Position numbers and translations under genes: made by a program. A stretch of 48,215 bases of DNA from Glycomyces sp. L485. GTDB lineage: Bacteria > Actinomycetota > Actinomycetes > Mycobacteriales > Micromonosporaceae. The notes below the pieces were generated by a model that was not told the origin of the DNA, did not search any database, and worked only from the letters and a program-made list of their open reading frames with translations. Positions 41,113 to 48,215 of this stretch are shown here, piece after piece (position 1 is the first letter of the stretch; each line of letters opens with the position of its first letter). The stretch spans positions 725-48,939 of the forward strand of contig NZ_JAKZEW010000035.1 in assembly GCF_022548875.1 (NCBI RefSeq), read 5' to 3'.

Positions 41113-41751
41113 TCAACGGGCGGCAGCGCGGTCGAGATGGCGGGTCTCGCCGAGTCGGACGACCATGCGTCCTCGGTAGAAGTCGTCCTCGCACAGTTTG
41201 GTGATGCTGCCCGAGGGCGCCTTGAAAACGACATGGCCGAGCGAGGCGATCGGCATCTTGATCCAAGCGGCCACCACGAACGTCAAGGCGAAACCGTGGG
41301 TCACGATGACCTGGTGTTCACAAGGGCGATGGAGGATCTCGTCCATGGCCGCGTAGATGCGCTGTGCGACAGTGGCCTTGGATTCGGCCCCGGGCACATC
41401 AGTGTGTTCCATCCGCTCTCCGACCGCCGGCGGTGGGACGACGAGCCGATCCCACTCCTCGTGCGGCCTTCCCTCGGCCTGGCCGAACGACATCTCCCGC
41501 AGCCTGGGGTCGAGCACCGGCCGGACGTCGAACCATTCGGCGATCACCTCGGCCGTCTGCGCGGTGCGTCGCAGATCTGAGGAGAACAACTCCACCTCGG
41601 CGCCATCGGGCACATCGGCCAGCAGCGCCTGGCCGATGGAGTGCGCGGCGCGGATGCCGTCAGGCGTGAGCTGCGAGTCGTGCCACCCGCCGATCAAACC
41701 TTCGACATGGTGGGACGCTTCGGGGTGAGTGATGACGTAGAGAGTGCGCAC
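41113..41751 (-). CDS. Histidine phosphatase family protein with THP motif
   Basis: A 212-aa member of the phosphoglycerate mutase-like phosphatases. The second catalytic region (VIVTHGFALTFV, near 158) and LFSSDLRRTAQTAEVIAEWF are standard, but the first motif, normally R-H-G, reads THPEASHH (8-15): the nucleophilic His is kept and the adjacent Arg is Thr. This variant looks like a subfamily trait rather than decay because the rest is well kept. The start is GTG at 41751. Substrate unknown. Confidence 0.87.
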   Translation of the reverse strand: MRTLYVITHPEASHHVEGLIGGWHDSQLTPDGIRAAHSIGQALLADVPDGAEVELFSSDLRRTAQTAEVIAEWFDVRPVLDPRLREMSFGQAEGRPHEEWDRLVVPPPAVGERMEHTDVPGAESKATVAQRIYAAMDEILHRPCEHQVIVTHGFALTFVVAAWIKMPIASLGHVVFKAPSGSITKLCEDDFYRGRMVVRLGETRHLDRAAAR

Positions 41752-42015
41752 CGGCACAAGCCTTTCATGGCGTCGTGGACCGCAGCAGGTGGAGTGGAGG
41801 AGGCCGCCGACTGCGGTGGCCTCGCCGGGACCGTTGCAGATCGGCACCGCCGCGGTCGCCTGCTCGATGTGAACCGAGATGTCCAGACCCGCGACGAGTT
41901 CCGCAGGGGCGAGTGCGAGCCGTTCCTGTGCCGCATGGAGCACAATGTAGAACGCGGGACGCTGTTGTCGAGGTCGTAGACGGACTTCCGCCACCCTGAG
42001 ACTGAGGAGACCCCC

Positions 42016-42963
42016 ATGCAGCAGGCCATGATGCGCGCAGTTCAGTTCGACCGGTACGGACCGCCGGAGGTGTTGGGGGTTCGGGAGGCGCCCAGGCCCG
42101 TGCCGAAGGCGGGGGAGGTGCTGGTGAAGGTCCACGCGGTCAGCGTCAACCCGGTCGACTCCAAGATCAGGTCCGGGTCGCTGCGCCTGCTCACCGGCCG
42201 GCGTTTCCCGAGATCGATCGGCGTCGACTTCGCGGGCGAAGTGGTCGGGCTCGGCCCAGGCGTCGACGAAGCCCTTGCCGGCAAGGCGGTATGGGGCGCC
42301 ACCAAGCCCTTGTCGATCGGCGTCACCGCCGAGTACCTCGCGGTCGACGCCCGATGGTGCGGCCCCGCGCCCTCGGGCGTCGACTCCGCCGGCGCCGCCG
42401 CCCTGCCGCTCGTCGGCATCTCCGCCGTCATGGCGCTCGATGCGGTCGCGATCGAGTCCGGGATGCGACTGCTCGTGGTCGGAGCCTCGGGCGGTACGGG
42501 GAACGCCGTCGCGCAGATCGCAGCCGCGAAGGGCGCCCGCGTGGCGACAGTGTCGAGCCGGGCGAACCTGGACTTCTGCCGCGAGTACGGCGCCGAGGAG
42601 GCCTACGCCTACGACACGGGCGACGATCTCGGCGGGAGGCGATTCGACGCCATCGTCGACCTGGTCGGCACCGCGGTCGACCGCCATCGCGGGCTGCTGC
42701 GCCCCGACGGCCGGATGGCGACGCCGGCGGTCAAGGGCATGCCCGCCGCCTACGCCTCGGCCCTGCTGCCAGGCCCCCGTGTCCGGGTGGTCCAGATGAG
42801 ACCCGGCAGGGCGCACTTGGACCGCCTCGCCGCACACGTCGAGCGCGGTGAGCTGCGGCCGGTGATCGGCCGGTTCTACGCCCTCGACGAGATCGTCGAG
42901 GCGCACCGGTCGATGGACACCGGCCACAGCCGCGGCAAGCGCGTCATCCTCATCGCCGACTAG
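42016..42963 (+). CDS. Quinone oxidoreductase-like MDR protein (zinc-independent)
   Basis: A 315-aa NADPH-dependent medium-chain reductase. The GroES-like part has VLVKVHAVSVNPVDSKIRSG and the Rossmann part LLVVGASGGTGNAVAQIAAAKGA; the zinc ligands of alcohol dehydrogenases are absent. Typical substrates are quinones or alpha,beta-unsaturated carbonyls. GAGGAG lies 7 bp before the ATG. Divergent from the phosphatase across 264 bp in which I see nothing further. Confidence 0.9.
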   Translation: MQQAMMRAVQFDRYGPPEVLGVREAPRPVPKAGEVLVKVHAVSVNPVDSKIRSGSLRLLTGRRFPRSIGVDFAGEVVGLGPGVDEALAGKAVWGATKPLSIGVTAEYLAVDARWCGPAPSGVDSAGAAALPLVGISAVMALDAVAIESGMRLLVVGASGGTGNAVAQIAAAKGARVATVSSRANLDFCREYGAEEAYAYDTGDDLGGRRFDAIVDLVGTAVDRHRGLLRPDGRMATPAVKGMPAAYASALLPGPRVRVVQMRPGRAHLDRLAAHVERGELRPVIGRFYALDEIVEAHRSMDTGHSRGKRVILIAD

Positions 42964-43100
42964 GCGCCGCGGCGCCGCCCGAAGCGGCGACATCGTCCGC
43001 GACGGCGCAGCCGACCAGGAGCACCGGGTTCCCGGCGGCCGCCAGCGCCTCCCCGGCGCCGAACGGGGCGGCCGGGATGAGCGGCCCGCGGCGTCAGGGG

Positions 43101-43129
43101 TTGACCCGGGCGACTGCGATTTGTAAGGT
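43101..43129 (+). promoter_or_regulatory. Promoter of the rhamnose importer operon
   Basis: TTGACC (43101-43106), 17-bp spacer, TAAGGT (43124-43129), a near-consensus actinobacterial promoter with start expected near 43136. Confidence 0.75.
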
Positions 43130-43146
43130 TCTTATAGATCGATATA

Positions 43147-43160
43147 TTGAAACGATTCAG
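43147..43160 (+). promoter_or_regulatory. LacI-type operator of the rhamnose importer operon
   Basis: TTGAAACGATTCAG; its 12-bp core TGAAACGATTCA is symmetric at 5 of 6 positions per half. It sits at about +12 to +25, the same geometry as at the PL26 and CUT1 binding-protein promoters. Confidence 0.7.
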
Positions 43161-43175
43161 TGAACTGGGGGCGCC

Positions 43176-44699
43176 GTGTCCACTGGCGCAGACGAAACCG
43201 ATCCCAAACCGGTCGTCTCACTGGCCGGCGTCACCAAGGCCTTCGGCGCCGTCCGAGCACTGCGCGGTGCCCGCCTGGACCTCTACCCCGGCGAGGCCCA
43301 CGCCCTCGTCGGCGAGAACGGCGCCGGCAAGTCCACCCTCATCAAGATCCTCGCCGGCCTCTACCGCCCCGACGGCGGGCGTATCGAGATCGACGGCGTA
43401 CCGACCGCGTTCGCCGACACCGCCGCCGCCATGAACGCCGGGATCGCCGTCATCTACCAGGAACCCGCCCTCTTCGGCGACCTCACCATCGCCGAGAACC
43501 TCTTCATCGGCAGGCAGCCCCGGGTCCGCTTCGGACTCATCGACCGCCCCGCCATGAACCGCCGCGCCGCCGCCCTGTTCGACCGCCTCGGCGTCCCCAT
43601 GGACCCCGACCGGCCCGCCAAGGGCCTGTCCATCGCCGACCAGCAGATCGTCGAGATAGCCAAGGCCATCTCCCTCGACGCTCGCGTGCTCGTCATGGAC
43701 GAGCCCACCGCCGCGCTCTCCGGCGTCGAGGTCGAGCGCCTCTTCAGCGTCGTCAGGGCCCTGCGCGACGACGGCGCGGCCGTCCTGTTCATCTCCCACC
43801 GCTTCGAGGAGGTCGAGGCCCTGTGCCAGCGTGTGACCGTCATGCGCGACGGTGCCCACGTCTCCACCGACCCCATGGACGAGGTCACCGTCGACCAGTT
43901 GGTGCGCCGCATGGTCGGCCGCGAGCTCGGCGCCATGTTCCCCAAACAGGACGTCGAACCCGGCGAGGTCGTCCTCGAAGTCGAGGGCCTGAGCCGCGCC
44001 GGGATCTGCCGCGACATCACCTTCGAGGTCCGAGCCGGTGAGATCGTCGCGCTCGCCGGTCTCGTCGGCGCAGGTAGGAGCGAGGTCGTCCAGGCCGTGT
44101 TCGGGATCGAGCCGCGCGGGGCAGGACGCGTCCGCGTCGCCGGCCGTGAACTGCCTTCGGGCAACCCGCGGGCCGCCATGCGCGCCGGCGTCGCGCTCGT
44201 GCCCGAGGACCGCCGCCAGCAGGGCCTCCTTCTCGACCTGTCCATCATGCGCAACGCCACTTTGACCAGGCGCGGCCGCCTGTCCCGCTTCGGCTTTCTC
44301 GTCGGAGGGGCCGAAAGGCGCGCCGCCGAGAAGTGGACCGCGCGACTGAACACCAGGTACGGCAGGCTCACCGATGCGGCCGGGACCCTCTCGGGCGGCA
44401 ACCAGCAGAAGATCGTGCTCGCCAAATGGCTCGCCACCGGACCCAGGGTCCTCATCGTCGACGAGCCCACCCGCGGCATCGACGTCGCCACCAAGGCCGA
44501 AGTCCACCGTCTCCTGTCGTCACTGGCAGCCGAAGGCGTCGCCGTCATCATGGTCTCCTCCGAGCTTCTCGAAGTGCTCGGCATGGCCGACCGCGTCCTG
44601 GTCATGCGCGAAGGCCGCATCGCCGGGGAGCTCGACCGGTCCGACGCGACCGAAGAGGCGGTCATGCTCCTGGCCACCGGGCGGGAGTCCGTCGCATGA
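43176..44699 (+). CDS. rhaT: Rhamnose ABC importer ATP-binding protein
   Basis: A 507-aa double ATPase of the RbsA/CUT2 type. The first domain has Walker A GENGAGKST (about 47-55) and Walker B VLVMDEPTAAL with a degenerate signature LSIADQQ; the second lacks a full Walker A (LVGAGRSEV) but has LSGGNQQK and VLIVDEPTRGID, the usual asymmetry of this group. It drives sugar uptake through the two permeases encoded next. Rhamnose specificity is inferred from the RhaS-like binding protein. GTG start behind CTGGGGG; the stop overlaps the next start. Confidence 0.92.
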   Translation: MSTGADETDPKPVVSLAGVTKAFGAVRALRGARLDLYPGEAHALVGENGAGKSTLIKILAGLYRPDGGRIEIDGVPTAFADTAAAMNAGIAVIYQEPALFGDLTIAENLFIGRQPRVRFGLIDRPAMNRRAAALFDRLGVPMDPDRPAKGLSIADQQIVEIAKAISLDARVLVMDEPTAALSGVEVERLFSVVRALRDDGAAVLFISHRFEEVEALCQRVTVMRDGAHVSTDPMDEVTVDQLVRRMVGRELGAMFPKQDVEPGEVVLEVEGLSRAGICRDITFEVRAGEIVALAGLVGAGRSEVVQAVFGIEPRGAGRVRVAGRELPSGNPRAAMRAGVALVPEDRRQQGLLLDLSIMRNATLTRRGRLSRFGFLVGGAERRAAEKWTARLNTRYGRLTDAAGTLSGGNQQKIVLAKWLATGPRVLIVDEPTRGIDVATKAEVHRLLSSLAAEGVAVIMVSSELLEVLGMADRVLVMREGRIAGELDRSDATEEAVMLLATGRESVA

Positions 44700-45733
44700 G
44701 CACCCTCGTCAAGAGCACCGCCAACGTTCCGGCCGCCAAGACCGGATCGACGGCGCTCGACCTCGTTCTGCGATTCCGCGCGCTCGGCCTCGTCATCGCC
44801 CTGGCCGCGCTCATCGCGGCGACCACCGCCGTCAACCCCCGGTTCCTGAGCGCCCAGTCGCTCCGCGACCTCCTCTTCGCCGCGGCCATCACCGTGCTGC
44901 TCGCCTGCGGCATGACCGTCGTCGTCCTCACCCGCGGCATCGACCTGTCCGTCGGATCCGTCCTGGGGCTGTCGGCCTACGTCACCGCGAGCGCGCTGAG
45001 CGAATCCGGCGCCGCGACACCGGTCGCGATGCTCATCGGGCTGGCCGTGGGCGCCGCCTGCGGGGCCCTCAACGGCGCCGTAATCCACTTCGGACGAGTG
45101 CCGCCGCTGGTGGCGACCCTCGGCACCCTCTACGTCTTCCGCGGCACCGTCTACTTCCTCGCCGGAGGCTCGCGCATCAACGCCTCCGACCTCCCACGCG
45201 GCTTCCTCGACTTCGGCAACGGCACCGTCCTCGGCGTCCCCTACCTGTTCTGCGTCGCCCTCGTCGTGCTCGCGGCCGTCGGCGTCTTCCTCGGCCGCTA
45301 CAGGGCCGGGCGCGACCTCTACGCCCTCGGCTCGAACCCCGAGGCGGCCCGGCTGGCCGGCATCCGGGCCGGGCGGCGCCTCATGACCGCCTACATCGTC
45401 TCCGGCGCCCTCGCCGGTCTCGGCGGCGTGCTGTACGCGGCCCGCTTCGGCACCGTCGACGCCTCCGCCGGTTACGGATTGGAACTCAACATCGTCGCCG
45501 CCGTGGTCGTCGGCGGCGTCGCGATCTTCGGCGGCTCCGGAACCGTCCTCGGCGCCGCCCTCGGCGCGCTCCTGCTGGCCGTCATCAACAACGCCCTGCC
45601 GGTGCTGCGCATCGACCAGTTCTGGCAGCAGGCCATCGTAGGCGCGCTCATCCTCGCGGCGATCGCCCTCGACCGGCTCGTGAGCCTCCGGGCCTCCCGC
45701 GCACTGCGAACGAAGGGGTCCCATGTCGACTAA
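44696..45733 (+). CDS. rhaP: Rhamnose ABC importer permease 1
   Basis: A 345-aa CUT2-type permease with about ten helices and the family features TRGIDLSVGSVLGLSAYV, GALNGAVIHFGRVPPLVATLGT and ALGSNPEAARLAGI (the cytoplasmic loop that docks on the ATPase). Starts in a 4-bp overlap with the ATPase gene and ends 11 bp inside the next permease gene, so a balanced heterodimer is expected. Confidence 0.9.
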   Translation: MSTLVKSTANVPAAKTGSTALDLVLRFRALGLVIALAALIAATTAVNPRFLSAQSLRDLLFAAAITVLLACGMTVVVLTRGIDLSVGSVLGLSAYVTASALSESGAATPVAMLIGLAVGAACGALNGAVIHFGRVPPLVATLGTLYVFRGTVYFLAGGSRINASDLPRGFLDFGNGTVLGVPYLFCVALVVLAAVGVFLGRYRAGRDLYALGSNPEAARLAGIRAGRRLMTAYIVSGALAGLGGVLYAARFGTVDASAGYGLELNIVAAVVVGGVAIFGGSGTVLGAALGALLLAVINNALPVLRIDQFWQQAIVGALILAAIALDRLVSLRASRALRTKGSHVD

Positions 45734-46721
45734 GCTCCGCGATACGGCGGCGGTGCGGCTCCTGACGACCTGGGACGCCGCGATCATCGCCGCCACCGTC
45801 GTCTTCCTCGCCGCCGCCGCCCAGACCGTCGAGCACTTCGGCACCGCCCGCAACGCCGGGTTCATCGTCCTCGACCTCGCACCGATCCTCATACTCGCCC
45901 TCGCGATGACCCTCGTCGTCACCACCGGCGAGATCGACCTGTCGGTGGCCAGCACCGTCGGCCTCACCAGCGCCGCCATGGGAGTCATGTGGAACGCGGG
46001 GATCCCGCTGGAGACGATCATCCCCGCCGCGATCGGGATCGGCGCCTGCCTCGGCGCCGTCAACGGCCTGTTCATCACCGGCTTCGGCCTGCCATCGCTC
46101 GCGGTCACCATCGGCACCCTCGCGCTGTACCGCGGTCTCGCGTACGTCCTGCTCGGCGACACCGCCGTGGCAGACTGGCCGCGCGCCTTCACCGGCTGGA
46201 CCCTCGGCACCGTCGGCGAGACCGCGATCCCGAACGTCCTCATCCCGATGGCCGCGCTGGTCGCCGTTTTCGGGATCGTCCTGCACGCCACGGCGATCGG
46301 CCGGTCGATCTACGCGTCGGGCGCCAATCCGGTCGCCGCCGCCTACGCCGGGATCGCGGTGGGGCGCTTGAAGTTCTGGCTCTACGTCACCTCCGGCGCG
46401 ATGGCCGGGCTCGTCGGCGTCCTGTGGACGCTGCGGTACTCCTCGGCCCGCGCCGACAACGCCTACGGCCTCGAACTGACCGTCGTGGCGGTCGTCCTGC
46501 TCGGCGGCGTGTCGATCTTCGGCGGCAGGGGCGCGCTGCCGGGCGTCCTGGCCGCCGTGGTCCTGCTGACCGCGCTCCAGAACGCGCTGCGCCTGGCGCA
46601 CGTCTCGACCGAGGCGCTCACCGTTGTCACCGGCTCGCTGCTCATCGCAGCCGTACTCGCCCCGAACACCGCAAACGCGATCAGAGGCGCCCTGCGCGCC
46701 AGACGAAGTCGCACCGCATGA
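45723..46721 (+). CDS. rhaQ: Rhamnose ABC importer permease 2
   Basis: A 332-aa CUT2-type permease, second member of the pair: TTGEIDLSVASTVGLTSAAMGV, GAVNGLFITGFGLPSLAVTIGT and ASGANPVAAAYAGI are present in the usual order. Two different permeases in one CUT2 operon is the RhaPQ arrangement, unlike the single permease of ribose systems. Overlaps the previous gene by 11 bp. Confidence 0.9.
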   Translation: MSTKLRDTAAVRLLTTWDAAIIAATVVFLAAAAQTVEHFGTARNAGFIVLDLAPILILALAMTLVVTTGEIDLSVASTVGLTSAAMGVMWNAGIPLETIIPAAIGIGACLGAVNGLFITGFGLPSLAVTIGTLALYRGLAYVLLGDTAVADWPRAFTGWTLGTVGETAIPNVLIPMAALVAVFGIVLHATAIGRSIYASGANPVAAAYAGIAVGRLKFWLYVTSGAMAGLVGVLWTLRYSSARADNAYGLELTVVAVVLLGGVSIFGGRGALPGVLAAVVLLTALQNALRLAHVSTEALTVVTGSLLIAAVLAPNTANAIRGALRARRSRTA

Positions 46722-46732
46722 AAGGGAATCCC

Positions 46733-47803
46733 ATGTCTCGCAGACGAATCCTCCGCACCACCGCCCCGCTGCTCGCCGTCGCTCTGCTCGCCGCCTGCGG
46801 CGGCACAACGCAGGGCGACCAGGACGACGGCGGCGGACCCGGCGGCACCGACGCAACCGCCGACCCGAACGCCGAATACCGGACCGGCCTGTCGGTCGCG
46901 ATGCTGCCCAAGTCGGTGAACAACCCGTACTTCGAGGCGTCCAGCAGCGGCGCCGAGAGCGTCGTGAACGAGCTGGAGGGCGCCTACGAGTACACCGGGC
47001 CCTCCGACGCCTCCGCGTCCTCCCAGGTGAGCTACATCGACACGCTCAGCCAGCAGGCGACCGACGTGGTGCTGCTGTCCGCCAACGACCCCAACGCGCT
47101 GTGCTCTTCGCTCGAACAGGCCAGGGGCGGCGGCACCGTCGTCGTCACCTTCGACTCCGACGTGGACCCTGGCTGCCGAGACCTGTTCGTCAGCCAGGTC
47201 GACAGCGACGAGGTCGGCCTGACACTCCTGGAGATGACGGCCGAGCAGATCGGCGGTGAGGGCGAGGTCGCGGTCCTGTCGGCGACGGCCAACGCCACCA
47301 ACCAGAACGCCTGGATCGACGCCATCGGGGCCGAGCTGGAGTCGAACGCCGACTACGCCGGGATCGAACTGGTCGACGTCGTCTACGGCGACGACGAGGA
47401 CGAGAAGTCGTTCTCCGAGACCCAGGGCCTCATGCAGGCCCACCCGGATCTGAAGGCGATCATCTCGCCGACCACCGTGGGCATCGCCGCGGCGGCGCGC
47501 TACCTGTCGGGCTCGCAGTACCAGGGCGAAGTGGCGCTGACCGGTCTCGGCACCCCGAACCAGATGCGCGAGTTCGTCGAGGACGGCACGGTCGCCGAGT
47601 TCGCGCTGTGGGACCCGACCGCGCTCGGCGAGCTCGCCGCCTACACCGGCGCGGCCGCCGCGTCGGGCATCATCACCGGTGCCGAAGGCGAGGTCTTCAC
47701 CGCGGGCGACCTCGGGGAGTACACCGTCGGAGCCGACGGCGTCGTCACGCTCGGCCCGCCGACCAGGTTCAACGCCGACAACATCGACGAATTCGACTTC
47801 TGA
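46733..47803 (+). CDS. rhaS: Rhamnose-binding lipoprotein (RhaS type)
   Basis: A 356-aa lipoprotein: signal peptide with lipobox LLAAC22, a Gly/Asp linker, then a periplasmic-binding fold close to rhizobial RhaS: MLPKSVNNPYFEA, LSANDPNALC, ISPTTVGIAAAARYL, GLGTPNQMREFVEDGTV, EFALWDPTALGELAAY and the end FNADNIDEFDF. The ATG at 46733 is preferred (AAAGGGA 6 bp before) over the ATG at 46718 that overlaps the permease stop. It captures the free rhamnose released downstream of the lyases. The methyltransferase gene begins 17 bp later. Confidence 0.93.
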   Translation: MSRRRILRTTAPLLAVALLAACGGTTQGDQDDGGGPGGTDATADPNAEYRTGLSVAMLPKSVNNPYFEASSSGAESVVNELEGAYEYTGPSDASASSQVSYIDTLSQQATDVVLLSANDPNALCSSLEQARGGGTVVVTFDSDVDPGCRDLFVSQVDSDEVGLTLLEMTAEQIGGEGEVAVLSATANATNQNAWIDAIGAELESNADYAGIELVDVVYGDDEDEKSFSETQGLMQAHPDLKAIISPTTVGIAAAARYLSGSQYQGEVALTGLGTPNQMREFVEDGTVAEFALWDPTALGELAAYTGAAAASGIITGAEGEVFTAGDLGEYTVGADGVVTLGPPTRFNADNIDEFDF

Positions 47804-47820
47804 CGCAGGGGGACGGCACC

Positions 47821-48017
47821 ATGGCCGCCATGGAATACGAAGCGGTGAAGGAGGATCTCAGGCGCGCCTACGACGCGAACGCCGAGGCGCGAGCGCGCAT
47901 GGAGGACACGCCGTGGAAGCGGGCCGAGCGGGCCCGCTTCGCGGCGCACCTGAGGGAAGACGGCCTGTCGAGCCTGCTGGAGATCGGGGCCGGCCACGGC
48001 GTCAGCGGCCGCTACCG
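47821..48017 (+). pseudogene. Methyltransferase gene truncated by an IS200/IS605-type element
   Basis: Begins with ATG behind GCAGGGGGAC, 17 bp after rhaS. The first 65 codons read as the N-terminus of a class I SAM-dependent methyltransferase (YDANAEARARMEDTPWKRAE, then LLEIGAGHGVSGRY, motif I at about residues 53-64). Homology stops near 48017, where the mobile-element end begins; the remaining domain is not in the window. The frame stays open through the element end into tnpB. Confidence 0.75.
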
Positions 48018-48081
48018 GTTTTCCGGAGAGGGCTTCGTCCTTTGTTTAGGGCGGAGGTGGATCCGGGTCGATTGCCTGCTC

Positions 48082-48106
48082 GACAGTCCCGCGGAGCGGG
48101 ACTGTC
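48082..48106 (+). repeat. Subterminal hairpin of the IS200/IS605-type element
   Basis: GACAGTCCCGC (48082-48092) pairs with GCGGGACTGTC (48096-48106) around a GGA loop. Hairpins of this kind near the ends are what IS200/IS605 transposases recognise. Confidence 0.75.
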
Positions 48107-48156
48107 CGAACCGTTGGGTTTTCGGAATTGTCGTACCCCTGGTTTATCTTCGATCT

Positions 48157-48215
48157 GTGCTCCTTCGTTACCGGTACCGGGTGTATCCGACCGCGCCGCA
48201 GCGGGTTTCGCTCGC
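48157..48215 (+). CDS. tnpB: TnpB-family RNA-guided nuclease, N-terminal fragment (runs off the window)
   Basis: Nineteen complete codons from GTG (RYRYRVYPTAPQRVSLA) match the conserved TnpB/OrfB N-terminus, which usually reads Y-x-R-x-YPT-x-x-Q. TnpB proteins are omega-RNA-guided DNA nucleases encoded by IS200/IS605 elements and are ancestors of Cas12. The nuclease residues lie beyond the window. The gene is in frame with the interrupted methyltransferase upstream, with no stop between. Confidence 0.8.
   Translation, partial: MLLRYRYRVYPTAPQRVSL

Larger units (their letters stand above)
48013..48215 (+). mobile_element. IS200/IS605-type (TnpB-encoding) element, left end, partial
   Basis: The left boundary lies within a few bases of 48017, inferred from where methyltransferase homology ends. 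An 11-bp subterminal hairpin (48082-48106) and the start of tnpB (48157) follow. The right end is beyond the window. A tnpA gene is not seen on this side. Confidence 0.7.

Noticed and set aside
41752-42015. Protein-like stretch between the phosphatase and the oxidoreductase
   Set aside because: No frame has both a start signal and recognisable content; the apparent order (RDVQTRDEFRRGE) may be chance.
43454-46291. 945-codon minus-strand frame across the rhamnose operon
   Set aside because: Arg/Ala/Ser-rich antisense shadow of the ATPase and permease genes, created by GC bias.

Overview
The window is about 48 kb of very GC-rich DNA from a high-GC actinomycete. The evidence is GC-biased third codon positions, frequent GTG starts, actinobacterial -10 boxes (TAGGGT, TAAGGT), a MacS-type sensor kinase, Tat-exported enzymes and an actinobacterial type I-E CRISPR repeat. 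I cannot fix the genus from the sequence; a member of the Micromonosporales/Glycomycetales/Streptomycetales range would fit.

Layout. Positions 1-1209 hold the leader-distal part of a type I-E CRISPR array (20 repeats visible; leader and cas genes lie outside). An IS1380-family element (1240-2972) abuts it. Next come a DUF4177/SHOCT/L7-L12-like protein, a ketopantoate reductase-type enzyme, a methyltransferase and a class I DAHP synthase, the last preceded by a probable leaderless aromatic-amino-acid attenuator (5750-5912). A leftward block, 11634 to 7198, encodes a MacS/MacR-like two-component system, a ketosynthase III fused to a haem-oxygenase-like di-iron domain, and an overlapping protein of unknown function. 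Two TGAGTAC half-sites lie in front of the fusion gene. I consider this block the best candidate for an undescribed pathway.

From 11.7 to 21.5 kb there is a patatin, a sulfotransferase, a NUDIX protein and DinB-like protein, a heterodimeric ABC exporter with one apparently dead ATP site, gene remnants (ROK, GNAT), a secreted small protein and an MTA/purine nucleoside phosphorylase. From 21.5 to 27.2 kb lies a glycan-type cluster: a DUF2064-GT2 fusion, an OmpR/kinase pair, a membrane glycosyltransferase-like protein and an NAD-dependent epimerase.

From 27.2 to 37.4 kb is a rhamnogalacturonan-I utilisation locus: a Tat-exported PL26 exolyase, a CBM35-PL11 lyase, an orphan CUT1 sugar-binding lipoprotein, a DUF2264 protein and a LacI regulator. 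After a stretch of small membrane and housekeeping genes, a rhamnose ABC importer (ATPase, two permeases, RhaS-type binding protein; 43.2-47.8 kb) follows. Similar LacI-type operators (core TGAAACG) sit at about +10 downstream of promoters for PL26, the CUT1 binding protein and the rhamnose importer, and also upstream of lacI, which ties lyases, uptake and regulator into one inferred regulon. The window ends in a methyltransferase gene broken by an IS200/IS605-type element whose tnpB begins in frame with the broken gene.
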